DNA from: Dama dama
Lineage: Eukaryota > Chordata > Mammalia > Artiodactyla > Cervidae
Length of the DNA stretch: 64,000 bases
Assembly (NCBI RefSeq): GCF_033118175.1
Contig: NC_083712.1
Coordinates: forward strand, 9,806,956-9,870,955
Reading direction: 5' to 3'
Shown here: in pieces, positions 36,493-48,320 of the stretch
How positions within the stretch are numbered: the first letter of the stretch is position 1
Layout of the letters: every line of letters begins with the position of its first letter
Notes under the pieces: model-generated
Seen by the model: only the letters and a program-made list of their open reading frames with translations
Databases searched by the model: none
What the model was told of the DNA's origin: nothing
Program-made: the position numbers and the translations under genes

Positions 36493-36539
<47 letters not shown>

Positions 36540-36588
36540 CTTTCCCCTCTTGAGAAATGAGCTAGGTTTTGAATATACAGTACCTACT
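36271..36588. other. AT-rich unique sequence
   Basis: No gene. Includes the (TG)n(TA)n array at 36493-36537. Confidence 0.5.
36493..36537. repeat. (TG)n(TA)n microsatellite
   Basis: Five TG units followed by about 17 TA units. Confidence 0.95.
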
Positions 36589-36597
36589 CAGTGACAG

Positions 36598-36792
36598 GCT
36601 TCCCTTGTGACTCAGCTGGTAAAGAATCCACCTGCAATGCGGGAGACTTGGGTTCGATCCCTGGGTTAGGAAGATCCCCTGGAGAAGGGAAAGGTTACCC
36701 ACTCCAGTATTCTGGCCTGGAGAATTCCATGGACCGTATAGTCCATGGGGTCGCAAAGAGTCGGACACGACTGAGCGACTTTCACTTTCACC
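36598..36792 (+). mobile_element. Bov-tA SINE, complete, 9-bp duplication
   Basis: Head GCTTCCCTTGTGACTCAGCT with a readable B-box-like GGGTTCGATCC, one Bov-A unit and tail GACTTTCACTTTCA. CAGTGACAG at 36589-36597 and 36793-36801 are exact duplications. Low divergence suggests a young copy. Confidence 0.95.
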
Positions 36793-36801
36793 CAGTGACA
36801 G

Positions 36802-37563
36802 TCACCAAGTATGGAAATAAATAAGATGCTGCTGTTCCCAGAAAACATAGTATCTAAATTGGAATGAGAAGCAGATAAGGAGGTTAATTTCTTGGAGTCT
36901 GGTCAAGGCTCTCCTGGAGTTACAATGCCGTTCTGCGGGATTCCACACTAGGGTAGCTCACTGAGTGGCGTCCTGAAAAGTAATGTGAGTTTATTTAGCT
37001 GATTATGCAGATCGGCCTGAGTACATGTGTCAGGATTCTTCGATGCCAGTTACAGAAGCTCAACTCAAATAACCTTGAGCTTAAAAAAAGAAAAAGAAAA
37101 AAAAATAGAAAGGAATGTAGCAAGCATAGAAAAAAATATACGTCATTTTTAAGGACAGGGACTAAGAACTGATTTGACACTGCAGTCTGGACTCTGTCTT
37201 CATGTTTTATGTTCTTCTCTCTGCCGTGCACTTACATCAATGTCCTCTGACTTCTTCAAGGACCAGGGCTAACCTCATAGCCAGGAACCTGAGATCTACA
37301 GGAGGTCTGACCCCACCTGTCTTTATTTCATACTTTGCTGCTATAAAAACGACAACAGATGAGTCCTGGTCGGTGCTGGTTTAGGTTACAGCCTGTCTCT
37401 GTGAGTAGGATGGATGCCGAGGCTGGGACCATAAGAAACACAAGCGGCCTGAAAGTGTGCATTTTCTCAAGGAAATGGGGAGGACAAAAGGCACAGAGTG
37501 TGTTGTAGAAGTTAGCAGATGCCGAGCAAGCCTGGCCATCAATTAAGTAGAGTAACCCTCCCC
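36802..37563. other. Unique sequence, no gene seen
   Basis: An A-rich patch lies at 37082-37106. No coding domain. Confidence 0.45.
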
Positions 37564-37646
37564 AGGGATGGGGAGCCTGGTGGTTTGCCATCTATGGGGT
37601 CGTACAGAGTCGGACACGACTGACGCGACTTAGCAGCAGCAGCAAC
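37564..37646 (+). mobile_element. Bov-A2 3' fragment
   Basis: GGGGAGCCTGGTGGTTTGCC, AGAGTCGGACACGACTGACG and an (AGC)n tail. Only the final Bov-A unit was inserted. Confidence 0.88.
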
Positions 37647-38718
37647 CCCCCCAATGCTTTGTTTTGTCACAGGCAACAGAATACGTTTTGAAGAATGGTA
37701 TTCCCCATAAACCTGCAGCATTACATTGCACTTTAGCCTAAGTACTTTTATACTGTCTTAAGGAAGTTGTATTCATTCCTTCTCAATCAAGAGTAAGTCA
37801 GTATCTTAACCCCTTCACACTTGGACACACAAAAACTTTTTGTGGTGTTTTAACACCATGGTGTGGTAATCAACATTGCTGTCGATGTTGATCGGGGAAA
37901 CACAAAAATGGGTTAAAATCTCGACCTGATGAAAGCTCAGTAAATGAACCCACATGCATAGGGTGATTGTCAGTTTCTCCTGTCATGTTTGTAAGATTTA
38001 CCTTTGCTTTAAAATGTCCACTACTACCAATATTTGACTCTTACTGGGTTAGATGGCATCTCATTGCTCTTTTAGATATATTTTTTTGTTCAACGATTAT
38101 TCTTTTAGATAAAGTGATTCTTATAAAAGATCCATCATATGGGAAAGACCATAGATGCCAACCATTCAGTTACAGTTATATGTACTTACTATATTTCATT
38201 TCTTGTTTCCCTTGTGGGTATAGAATGGAACAGAAGTAATTTGCATGTAGAAGTGAATTCCTCTGCAAAAAGCATATAATATGGAGTTTATATACTTTTA
38301 TTTATTTATTTTTTTAATATACTTTTAAAGATTCATTGGGAAGATAGCAAATGAATGCATATCTAATTGATAACAGTGTCATGTACCTTGGAATTTACTA
38401 TAGAAAGATTTCCATTTCCATTGCATTTAGCATGTGTTAACAAGTAGACTTAAACAATTGATCGAAATCAGAAAATGTCAAAACTTTATTCAGAAAATTG
38501 ATCTGTATTAGTTACTGTACACAGGTATTAAAGCAAGAAAAATCACAAAATGGAATGATAGTATATCTTTTACATATAATTTGAAATTTTACATATGGCT
38601 ACAACTATTGTTAACTTATCCATAGCTAATTGGTCTTAGGTCAAAATAGACAATTAAGCATGGTCTGGACTATTAGTAGGTTCATATTCTATGCATTTGC
38701 TTAATTAGACATTTCCTT
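37647..38718. other. AT-rich unique sequence
   Basis: No gene or recognised repeat. Confidence 0.45.
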
Positions 38719-38758
38719 AACTATTTATTTACATTGGTTATTTTTTCTGCATTATTCT
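38719..38758. repeat. Left copy of a 40-bp flanking repeat
   Basis: Forty bases beginning AACTATTTATTT and ending CTGCATTATTCT recur at 38894-38933 with three mismatches. They bracket the antisense Bov-tA. Confidence 0.9.
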
Positions 38759-38893
38759 CCAGGCAAGAATACTCGAGTGGGTTGCCATTCCCTTCTCCAG
38801 GAGATTTTCCCAACCCAAGGGTCAAACCTGGGTCTCCTGCATTGCAGGTGGATTCCTTACTGGCTGAGCCATCAGGGACCTCCAAATAACTCT
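38759..38893 (-). mobile_element. Bov-tA SINE, antisense, 5'-complete
   Basis: From CCAGGCAAGAATACTCGAGT to the head complement CTGGCTGAGCCATCAGGGAC. The distal part of the Bov-A unit is missing. Confidence 0.9.
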
Positions 38894-38933
38894 AACTATT
38901 TATTTGCACTGGTTAATTTTTCTGCATTATTCT
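38894..38933. repeat. Right copy of a 40-bp flanking repeat
   Basis: Partner of 38719-38758, 37 of 40 identical. Confidence 0.9.
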
Positions 38934-38994
38934 ATTGTAAATTTTTTATCTTTTTATTTTGTGTTTACTCCTTTGAAGTTTTAAAAAGCAAGTA

Positions 38995-39255
38995 GCTCTC
39001 ATTATATCAGATAAAATAAACCTCAGAACAACAACAACAAAAAATGACTAGAAACACAGGGACATTATGTAATGATGAAAGGGTCATCTGCCCAGAATAC
39101 ACAGTGATCCTAAGTGCATTTGCCCCAGACAGCAGAGCCTCAAAGCACATAAGCAAAAGCTGATGGAGCTGAAAGGAAAGGGGCAACTTCTCAGTTACAG
39201 GCGAGGACTTAAGCACCTCCCTCTCCGTAACTGTTAGAACTACTAGACTTGCACG
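38995..39255 (+). mobile_element. Old L1 ORF2 endonuclease fragment
   Basis: TATCAGATAAAATAAACC, GGACATTATGTAATGATGAA and CAGAGCCTCAAAGCACATAA match the L1 endonuclease-coding region. It is diverged and has no open frame. Confidence 0.65.
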
Positions 39256-40984
39256 TGAAAGGATCTGGAGTGTTACCTTTTCCAAGTAAAACAGAAAATT
39301 TAATAAGTCATTTTACCAAACAGAATGAACAAAATTAGCCTTCATGTCATTATAATGTTTATAGCTTCAGTAGTTTAGGCAGAAGACAGGATCTTCTGCC
39401 TTTTGGCGAGGGGATGGCAAATACTTAAAGATGCTTATTTCATATTGAGGAAAATGCACAGGAATGCCACCACTTTCACCAAGCATAGTGGAAGTTTGAT
39501 AATTGTATGTTATCCATAGGCCAGTCAAGGTTCTCAAAGGGCTGTTACTCTAACGTGACCTCTGTCACTACTACCAATGAATTAACACCTGTTAAAATAG
39601 TAAATGATTTTCCGAATAGGACATCTGAGGTTCTTTAATCATTTTAACCCCGATGCTTTTAGGAATTGGAAAACTGACATGGAAGGAAGCAGTCAGGAAG
39701 GACCTTGGGTAAGGACCAAGGTGTGGATGTGGGTTGGGGCAGACACCGGCCAGTGCGGACGGTGCAGGTGATGGGAGAGGGGGTGCGCAGGTAACGGGGG
39801 GTGCATGGGCACGTGAGCAATGAGGACTGTCTCCTCAAGGCTGGCAGCGTGGACCGGTGGGGAGCTAGAACACAGGGATGGCCGTGCCTGAGGCTACAGT
39901 ATCGAGTATCACTAACCTCGGGTTCCCGGCACCTTGAAATGGTGAGACCGGTAAGAGAATGAGAAGCTCTTGCAGTTGCAGAATTAATGAAGTATGATGA
40001 TATATTAAAGACAGTTTGGGCCAACAAGTTCTCCAAAAGTGTTCTTCAAAGCTCATGTTTGGAGCAATACAGGAGGTTGACGCTACCAAAATAGGAGCTG
40101 ATGTCAAAAAGGAAGATGCTGTGAACTGAGGGGAGCTGGGAATCCAATAAAGAAAAATGAAGGGGTGGCCATCAGTGTGGTGGTGAAGAAATCCAGGAGG
40201 CATCTGTGAAACAGACCTCAAGGGAGCCCAGCTCCAACTGACAGGGGTCAGAATCTCTGGGTAGGATCTACTGTACAAAAATCAGGTGGACAGATCACCG
40301 ATGGAAGGGGACTGTGTGATGCGACGTGAACAGACCACTAAGTACATATAGGTGGGGACGGAATGCACTATAGTGTCTGTTGACCTGGCACAAATAGATG
40401 CCAGATGATTCTCCAGTGAAGATGGTTTATTTGGGATCCGTGGAGTGTGCCATCTGGGGTCTGCCCCTGCGGCCAGCCGTGTGAAAGTCCATGCCCCTCA
40501 AGGGAGGAGGGAACCTCTAATGTGGGCAAGGCAGGTGTGGGCCGCAGTGAACAGAGTGCCCAGAGCTTATCATTGCTAAATCCTTGCCAGAGAAGAAGAG
40601 GTGTCTGTCTTGTCCTGTTGGGCTCTGCTACTGTCAGAGCAAAGATTTCCCCTTCTGGTCCCCCAACTCCACTTAACTGATGTTTCTGTTTATTAATTTT
40701 GTACAACTCTTAAAAGCAATAGCATTTCAGGAAATAAAGGAGTTTGTGATGTATGTGGCTCAGCTGTGAATAGCTTTTGTGTTGTCATAGCAACATAAGA
40801 GGTAGTGTTGGTCTAGGCAAATTATGATGGAAAAGAAAGGGAAAAGAAATGGAAAGCATTGCGGGGCAGGGGAGGGGTGATGGTGAGCTAAATCCCCATC
40901 TTCCGTCCTCAGAATGCCTATGTGTTGTCTCAAGATGAAAGTCAACAATCAGCAGTTGAAGGATAGTATTTACACTTTACAAAA
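39256..40984. other. Unique sequence, no supported gene
   Basis: Minus-strand open frames at 40278-39865, 40036-39659 and 40706-40368 overlap or abut and show no domain I recognise. The last contains a minus-strand AATAAA near its end. A transposon remnant is possible but not shown. Confidence 0.4.
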
Positions 40985-41112
40985 AGTGAGTGTGTTCATC
41001 ACTCAGTTGTGTCTAGCTCTTTGTGACCCAAGACTGTAATCTGCCAGGCTCCTCCGTTCATGAAATTCTCCAGGCAAGACTCCTAGAGGGGTTTGCCATT
41101 TCCCTTTCCAGT
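40985..41112 (-). mobile_element. Bov-A/Bov-tA fragment, antisense
   Basis: CACTCAGTTGTGTCTAGCTC to GGGTTTGCCATTTCCCTTTC. One diverged Bov-A unit. Confidence 0.8.
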
Positions 41113-42189
41113 TACACTTTAGAGGTAAATACCAAAGCATTTATTAAAAGAATTGAATGTGGTTGCCTGTCAGAGGGGGGATGGACTGCTGTGCCTTGTA
41201 AAAGTCAGTGACTCTGAATTGTGGGCACGTGTAACTCCACTGAGAATAGAAGCCGAATTAAAACAAAATAAGAAAATAATGCAGTGATAATGCTAATGGC
41301 TGTAGAGAGTTGAGATGCTTCCTTAAGCTCAGTCCACACCCACTGTAGAATGAGAGTGGGCTGTGGGTGTGGATCAGAGGCAAAGAGCAGTCTCCTAAGG
41401 TTTTTTTAAACTTTTTCTAAAATACAGTGAGGTCATCAGAAGACACAGACCCTTGGATTATACAGAGAAATATATGCTTAATTACTAGGTTAATGAGATG
41501 GGTGACCAGGATAGGTCTGAATGTTAGCTTATAATTCACTTGACGATTCTGAGACCCTGATTATCTTTAGGAATAAAATGCATACAATTTGTGAAATGCA
41601 CTTCTTTATTTGGCTACAATGTAACAAAACCACATAATAATCGCAATTTGTTCCTTCTGATAGATAGAACCATTCGAGCACCCTTAATATCATCAATTAG
41701 AGTTTTATGCATAATTAAATCACACAGCCAATTAGTGCACAATGAAATAAAAAGGTCAGCTAATGAATAATGGAAATTCTCCACTGGAATAGCAAAATGC
41801 GGTTGCGAAGGCAGCGACTTCTCTACAATGTCATTTAAACCACCAAGCTAGGATCATGAGTCAGATTTCCATTTCAGGTCTAGAAATTTTCATTTATTTT
41901 TAATTAGCTGACTACTAATAAATTGTAGCTTTGCTAGAATGTGAACAGAGAAGTGATTTATTTACATACCGGGAATCCTCAATCATTGGTTAATAATTGT
42001 GAGCAGCTTAAATACTTCATGACACTTCATAAATGCCCCATAAGTATTATCAACTAATAATCATTATTCTAAACTGAAAGGGGTGCAGTTACTTAGTTTG
42101 CAGCAGGTTTACACAAATAGACTCCGTGTTCTGTGGAGTCACATGCAATAGTTAGAAGCATTTCTTTTCTGTGTTTTTGCATACATTTT
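41113..42189. other. AT-rich, repeat-free block; candidate CNE
   Basis: From about 41540 to 42090 no repeat is recognisable and TAATT-type homeodomain motifs are dense, including ATGCATAATTAA at about 41710, TTAATTAGC at about 41899 and GGTTAATAATTG at about 41989. A TGAGTCAG AP-1-like site lies near 41857. Enhancer function is an inference only. Confidence 0.4.
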
Positions 42190-42867
42190 AAGGAAACAAA
42201 GATCATGGCATCCAGTCCCGTCACTTCATGGCAACTAGATGGGGAAACAGTGGAAACAGTGGCTGACTTTATTTTTGGGGCTCCAAATCACTGCAGATGG
42301 TGACTGCAGCCATGAAATTAAAAGACACTTACTCCTTGGAAGGAAAGTTATGACCAATCTAGACAGCATATTAAAAAGCAGAGACATGACTTTGCCAGCA
42401 AAGGTCCATCTAGTCAAAGCTGTGGTTATTCCAGTAGTCATATATGGATGTGAGAGTTGGACTATAAAGAAAGCTGAGCGCTGAAGAATTGGTGCTTTTG
42501 AACTGTGGTGTTGGAGAAGACTCCTGAGAGTCCCTTGGACTGCAAGGAGGTCCAACCAGTCCATCCTAAAGGAGTCCTGGGTGTTCATTGGAAGGACTGA
42601 TGCTGAAGCTGAAACTCCAATACTTTGGCCATCTAATGTGAAGAACTAACTCATTTGAAAAGATCCTAATGCTGGGAAAGATTGAGGGCAGGAGAAAAAG
42701 GGGACGACAGAGGATGAGATGGTTGGATGGCATCACTGACACAATGGATATGAGTTTGTGTAAACTCCGGGAGTTGGTGATGGACAGGGAGGCCTGGCGT
42801 GCTGTGTGTGGTTCATGGAGGTTGCAAAGAGTCGGACACAACTGAGCGACTAAACCAAACTGAACTG
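42190..42867 (+). mobile_element. BovB LINE, 3' part
   Basis: AAAGATCATGGCATCCAGTC to GAGTCGGACACAACTGAGCG. The C-terminal RT frame is readable at 42239-42484 (GDCSHEIKRHLLLGRK) and then stops. Recent-looking. Confidence 0.93.
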
Positions 42868-43429
42868 ATTGTTCTTTATTTTTAGAATATTTTTTATCAG
42901 AATGAGGTTCTTGAAATAAAGAGGCTCCCTGTCTGCCTCACATTTGAGAATGCTTCAGTGTCCCCTTTTGGTGCCCATCCACGGCTGTGCCAGTCCCGTG
43001 ACCCATGTGACAGACACACTGGCCCTTTCCCCTGTCCAGTCTCGGTTCTGTGAGAGTGCCTGTGATCTTACGGCACTGTGTCCCTCTGAGCATTCCCTGT
43101 GTTGGGGTTCCTAGCACACTTTACACTCATCAAACTCAGCTGTTAACCGTGAGACTTAAGTGAGCTTAGTATACTAGTTTGAATCAGTGATATCAAATCT
43201 AAAGGCCACAAAGGGTATCAGATGTGTTGTATAGAATTTCGTAGATTCTACAATGTTCTTTTTTTTTAAATGCTCTACCATGTCTGAGGTTGGACGTGGG
43301 GATGTGTCTGACAACCACAGACACATGATGCTGTGCTTCACGCTCTTTTTCCTGGGTTTCCTTCTTGGTGGCCCATCTTTCAGTTGGTGTTGAGTCAGGT
43401 TCACTGGAGCAGGGGTTCCACCAGTATCA
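42868..43429. other. Unique sequence, no gene seen
   Basis: A minus-strand frame of 76 codons (43404-43174) has no recognisable domain. Confidence 0.4.
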
Positions 43430-43745
43430 CTCTGGTTCCCCCAGGCTCATGGTCTATTGGTCTTTAGTACAGACCAGTACCTAGTGGACCAGAGTCGACG
43501 AAAAGAAAGAGAGAAAAAGAGAGAGAGAGCAGTATCTCTCGGGTTACGTGGAAAACCATAAAGCCCATGCACAGGACTTGTACCACTCACGAAGGTACAG
43601 GGCATCCTCTCAAGGAGGCCTTGAAAGCCTGGGTGAGAGCCTGAGCTCGGCTGGTTTCCATGAATGAAGACGGAAAGAAGGACGCGGGGGACCCAGGTCA
43701 CTAGTGGAGCATGGGTATTTTATTAGCAGAAATGCAGGCTTACAT
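43430..43745 (-). other. Possible LTR-like segment
   Basis: On the minus strand an AATAAAATACCCATGCTCC block is followed by pyrimidine-rich sequence (the plus-strand GA-run at 43499-43531), an arrangement reminiscent of an LTR polyadenylation and U5 region. No partner LTR, primer-binding site or coding region is seen. Low confidence. Confidence 0.25.
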
Positions 43746-43756
43746 ATCTTTAGTAA

Positions 43757-43815
43757 AATGATTACTCAGCCATTACAAAGAATGAAATTCCATCAGTTGA
43801 AACAAAATGGATAGT
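43757..43815 (+). mobile_element. Short L1 ORF2 3' fragment
   Basis: ATTACTCAGCCATTACAAAG and AACAAAATGGATAGTC resemble the L1 ORF2 C-terminus. It is short and diverged. Confidence 0.45.
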
Positions 43816-44280
43816 CTAATACATACAAGGTCGCTGAAGAGAGTCACTGAAGGGAGCTACTGAGAGGAATCCAAGCAGGTGCCCTTTCGTATGATCTCAA
43901 TCCTGAGACCTGCGTGCAGCTCTACTCGTTCCCGGAATAGGAACTGATAAGGAACAGAGAGAATCCTTGGGAAATGGCACACAAGGGAAGAAAAATGCAA
44001 CATATTGGATTCTTTAAAGTTGAACGTCCCGTGACAGTGGTCATGTTTATCATATACCCTTTTGTGTGGTTTCCTGTATCCACTGTAAAAATGCATCTCT
44101 TGTTTTACAGCAGCGTTAGGATTCCACATGTAGTCGCCGCATCTTGCTGTTTTCCCACCATGAGGTCTTTTTGCCTTTTCAGGCTGAGCATTTTGGTGCT
44201 GGTTTCCTGATGGCCCCCCACTGAGGACCATGCAGCCACTTCTAAGGCTTTGCTGTTAAACACAGCAGATTCAATAAATA
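43816..44280. other. Unique sequence, no gene seen
   Basis: The minus-strand frame 44231-43857 (124 codons) has no recognisable domain. Confidence 0.4.
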
Positions 44281-44407
44281 TGTTTTTTTTTTTTTTTTTT
44301 TTTAACACCAAAAACATTTTGTACTGGGGTAGAGTCAATTAACAATGCTGTGATAGTTTCAGGTGGCCAGCAAGAGACTCAGCCATACATATACATGTAA
44401 CCATTCA
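44281..44407 (-). mobile_element. L1 3' end, antisense, with poly(T)
   Basis: A run of about 22 T (44281-44303) followed by TTGTACTGGGGTAGAGTCAA and GACTCAGCCATACATATACA, the reverse complement of an L1 3' UTR and tail. Confidence 0.8.
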
Positions 44408-46854
44408 CCCTCAAAGATGTATTTTAAATAGGACTTTTGCACAAATACAATTAGAGCTGTAAGTAAAAGATATGGTGAAAGCATTCCTAATATTGAGAAG
44501 TTTCCCACCCAAGCTGCACCAGCTCCCCATCTCAGCCAAGTGTGGAGGTGAAGCCTGTGTTCACTCTCAGGCCTGCCCTTGCCATCATCCTCTTTTCTCT
44601 CTTCACTCCCTGTTCCTCTAATTAGGAGCAGCTCCAGCCTTTTTATGCCTTTCTTTCTCATGAAAGCTGCCCCCGTGTTGTAAATGTTTCATTGCGTATA
44701 GTCTGCACAGAGAAAAGTTAATGCTGTAGGTTCACAGCTTGATGAGGACCTGCGTTCTCAGCCGCGTCAGCCCCTGATAGAGAAATGGGAGGTTAGCAGC
44801 CTCCGCAGAGCCTGGTCTCTGCCCGATCAGTCCCAATGCACACACGTGTGCACACACACGCCCTCCCTCTGGGGAACCTCGGAGTTGGTGACAGTCTAGG
44901 TGCCATGGCCATTGCAGAAGCCCCACTGTCACACAATGGGCGCTGCCTCCCCGGGGCAAAACCTGCGCCCTGTTAGATAGAGTCTCCTCTAACTCGCACT
45001 CAGACCTTTTCATCCCGGAGGATCACGTGCAGGGAAACGGCCTCTGTTATACAAGTTCCTGGCGGTCTTTCACAGATACCCGCCATCGCTGGGGACTCCC
45101 ATTGTCCAGGCTGACCAGTAAGAAAGCCTCACCTTGTGCACAAGCGATTGTGTGTGGGTCGTAGGCACATCACTCAGGTTAAGGCAGAGAGGAAATAATG
45201 CTGTCGTCACTGACAGATCTAGGAGGCAACTCGATGATGTACGGTGGTGTTTTATTTCACTGCCCTAACAAGAACCCTTTCTTCAGTGAGAGACTTACTG
45301 AGCCCTTCAATATGGCCCATTTGCTCAGCAGCCCGGGTCCTGAAAGCACTTGGTCGTGTTTTGTTCCTGTGGCCACTGCCCACGTCCCCAGCTTTTCATT
45401 TCAAGGGGATACGAGGCGGCTGGAGGGCTCCCTGTTGCTCATGACCAGTGCCTTTTGTGGTCACTGTTTGACTTCAGCAGAGGTTTATGACCTGGGAGAA
45501 GCAGGTTCAGGGGTCCACCTTCTCCAGCACAGCCCGGCCCCTGTCAGCTTCTGCAAAACGGGCAGTGGGTCGTTCTGTGCTGCTCAGTCTCAGCAGAGGT
45601 AAAATTTAAGTGCCCATCGAACATTTGCTGAAATCTCCTAAGACCATAATAAGTAGCGGCTGACACTCAAGTGTTTAGTGATACTTCCAACGGGAACATT
45701 TATCCTTTTACGTCAAGGCCAGTGGACTCCAGACGCCAAAGTCCTCCGGGAGGTAGGACTCACCCAGAGCCCCAAAACTAATTCCCTTCTTGACAGACAG
45801 CTGCTTTCCAGACATTTTTCTCTGTGCTCCCACTTAATTTTTATGTTTTCTGAAACATTTTTTAAACCTGTACTGTGATGAGAAAGCTCTATGTGATGAT
45901 GACATCAGTCAGGGGAAGTTTTGAATCATTCGCCATTGGTATCAATCAGGAATCTTTTCAGTTCAAGTAGTAATAATAAAAAGCCACCCAGGCCACCTTG
46001 GCAATTCATGTGACAGTGCTGGCTCTGGAAATGAGTGATTTTTGACCCAGAAATTGTCTGTCCTGCCATCGGCTCTGCTTCCTGGGGCTGACGACTGCCT
46101 AACAGAGCATCTCTCTGGCCGTGGTCCCCAGAGCTGCCCATCCCCCCGGGCCAGCCTGAGGTTGCCTGGGCAGAGGGAAGAGGATGTTCTTTCACACAAA
46201 TTGAAACAAGAGGTTTGAAATTTGCTCTGTATTCATTTTAATTGCCTGCCTACCCTGGAGGCAGTGGCCATGTCCAAGGATATGGGGTTCCTGTGATAAT
46301 TTAGACTCAGGTCACAAGCTGCCGTTGTAGACACAGAGGTGCATCGGCACCCCCTGAAGGTCAGGGGGAGCGGGCCGTGATGGGTGGCCCCAGACAGCCC
46401 TCTGCTTGTTGCTTCTAATGAAGGAAAGAAAGAAGGGGAGTGGCGAACCCAAATCACAACCACTCACCACAAAGTGTCATTAATAAATACTCTTTCATTT
46501 ACATAACAAATACCAGCACTAATAGGGCCAAACAGGTGTTATTTATTTTTTTCCCCTCTTGATCCTCAAGGAGTCTGTCACCTACCAGGGAACAGAGACT
46601 TTTAAAATACTTAGTATAACATGTTGGAAAACGTGACTTTTTCTGTTGTCTCAAATTATCCTCTAATTTAATCTTTATTTTCAAAGCAGTCGACAGTCTG
46701 TGATACCTGGGTAAACCTCACACGAGGTACCCAGTAAATAATATAGTAGCCTTGGTGATAAAGATGAAGACAGTGAGGATTCTGCAGAAGAGCTTTCAGA
46801 ACACAGGCCCCTGACCTCTTATTTTTATTAACTATTTTTTAATCTTTCTCTCTC
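44408..46854. other. Unique sequence, no gene seen
   Basis: No repeat family or protein domain recognised. Open frames of up to 134 codons (45198-45602) are unsupported. Confidence 0.45.
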
Positions 46855-47034
46855 TTTTTTTTTTTTTTTTTTTTTTTCTGGCTGTGGCATGTGGCATTTG
46901 GGATATTAGTTCCCTGACCAGGGATTGAACCCACGCCTCTACAACATGGAGTCTTTAACATGGAGTTAAACCATGTTAACCAAGTTAAACCAAGCAACAT
47001 GGAGTCTTTAACCCTGGACCACCAGAGAAGTCCC
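46855..47034 (-). mobile_element. CHR-type SINE, antisense, rearranged
   Basis: A poly(T) run, then GGCTGTGGCATGTGGCATTT, TTCCCTGACCAGGGATTGAA and the end GACCACCAGAGAAGTCCCC. CAACATGGAGTCTTTAAC occurs twice (46942-46959 and 46995-47012), which shows a 53-bp internal duplication. Confidence 0.85.
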
Positions 47035-47721
47035 CAGAAATTTCATTTTTATTTTCAGTGACAAGCTTTCTTCTCGTTCCTCATGCTTTTCAATAACAGT
47101 CTGCTCAGGCCTTCCCTAACTCATGTTCAGAAATGATCCTTTGGTCATCTTCATAGGTAGCTGACTTTATTAAGACATCTAGATTTTTCCAACTTTAATG
47201 AATTGAAGGAAGCTTCAGCTTACATGGATATTACAAAGGAATATCAGGGCTGCTGTGTTTGCAGAGAGAAGGGGGTTTTATGCAGTCAGGGTCCCAGCAA
47301 AGACTTTCTCTAAGATCTGATGGGTGAATGCTAACTGGGTCTGAAAGGATTAGGACTTGTAATCAAGTTGAGTGAAATGATGTAAAAGCTGGGGAAGTGT
47401 TACCAACTTCTTACTACAGTGCGTGCCCTCCCCCAAGTTGCAGAAGGACTTTAGTCTTTCATCCTGGGGTCCCTTGTTGCTATGTATGCCTTTGTTTGCA
47501 TCATTGGTTTCTTTTTTCTAATGAATCACACTCCTCTCAGGGCCCAGCTGGTTTTCATATGCTCCCTCTCATTAGTTAAACTTTCATCACCAGCGAGAAC
47601 AACCATCACAGGCAGTGAGGGTCTGCTATGCGCTCACACTGCTGGGGTCTGGCCATCCCCCAGGAAGGCAGCATGGGCCCTCGCCGTGAGTAAGGTGCCC
47701 ACTCGTCACACCAAAGAGTGT
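47035..47721. other. Unique sequence, no gene seen
   Basis: No repeat or coding domain recognised. Confidence 0.45.
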
Positions 47722-48065
47722 CCTTTTAAAATTTACTTTATTGGAGTCTAGTCTAATTTCTGTTGTACAGCAAAGTGAGTCAGGGAAGCATTTCTTTTCA
47801 TATTCTTTTCCATTATGGCTTGTCATAGGATATTGAATATGGTCCCCTGGGCTTTACAGTGAGATCTCTTGTTTCTCCATCCTGTATATAACAGTTACAT
47901 CTGCTAATCCCAGACTCAGTCCTTCCCTTCACCACCGCCCTCCCCCTTGGCAACCACACGTCTGTTCTCTATGTCTGTGTGTCTGTCTCTGTTTCGTAGA
48001 TAAGCTCCTTTGTGCCATTATTTTAGATTACACTATATATGGATATATTATATGGTATTTTGAAA
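47722..48065 (-). mobile_element. Old L1 3' end, antisense
   Basis: TTTCTGTTGTACAGCAAAGT, TTCTTTTCCATTATGGC and GGATATTGAATATGGTCCCC are the reverse complement of an L1 3' region. Interrupted by a Bov-A at 48066. Confidence 0.8.
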
Positions 48066-48187
48066 GAGGACATGTCAACCCACTGCAGTAGTCTTGCCTG
48101 GAGAATCCCATGGACAGAGCAGCCTGGCGGGCTACAGTCCATGAGGTCAGAAAAGAGTTGGACATGACTTAGAGGCTAAGCAACAGC
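48066..48187 (+). mobile_element. Bov-A unit inside old L1
   Basis: GAGGACATGTCAACCCACTG to GTTGGACATGACTTAGAGGC plus a short AGC tail. One Bov-A monomer; the head is missing. Confidence 0.85.
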
Positions 48188-48320
48188 AGTGTATGATATG
48201 TGTCTTTCTCCTTCTGACTTACTTCACTTAGTAGGACCATCTCTGAGTCCATCTATGTTGCTGCAAATGGCTTTATGTTTCTCTTTTCTATAGCTGAGTA
48301 GTATTCCATTGTATACATGC
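48188..48320 (-). mobile_element. Old L1, antisense, continued
   Basis: GTCTTTCTCCTTCTGACTTA and GAGTAGTATTCCATTGTATA continue the L1 of 47722-48065. Confidence 0.8.

Noticed and set aside
36598..36680. tRNA gene
   Set aside because: The tRNA-like head with a B-box-like motif belongs to a Bov-tA SINE and cannot fold into a full cloverleaf followed by normal flanks.
39659..40706. Minus-strand frames as a processed pseudogene
   Set aside because: No familiar protein, no poly(A) tail and no flanking duplications seen.
43174..43404. Basic 76-codon minus-strand frame as a retroviral gene
   Set aside because: No recognisable retroviral motif; the neighbouring LTR call is itself weak.
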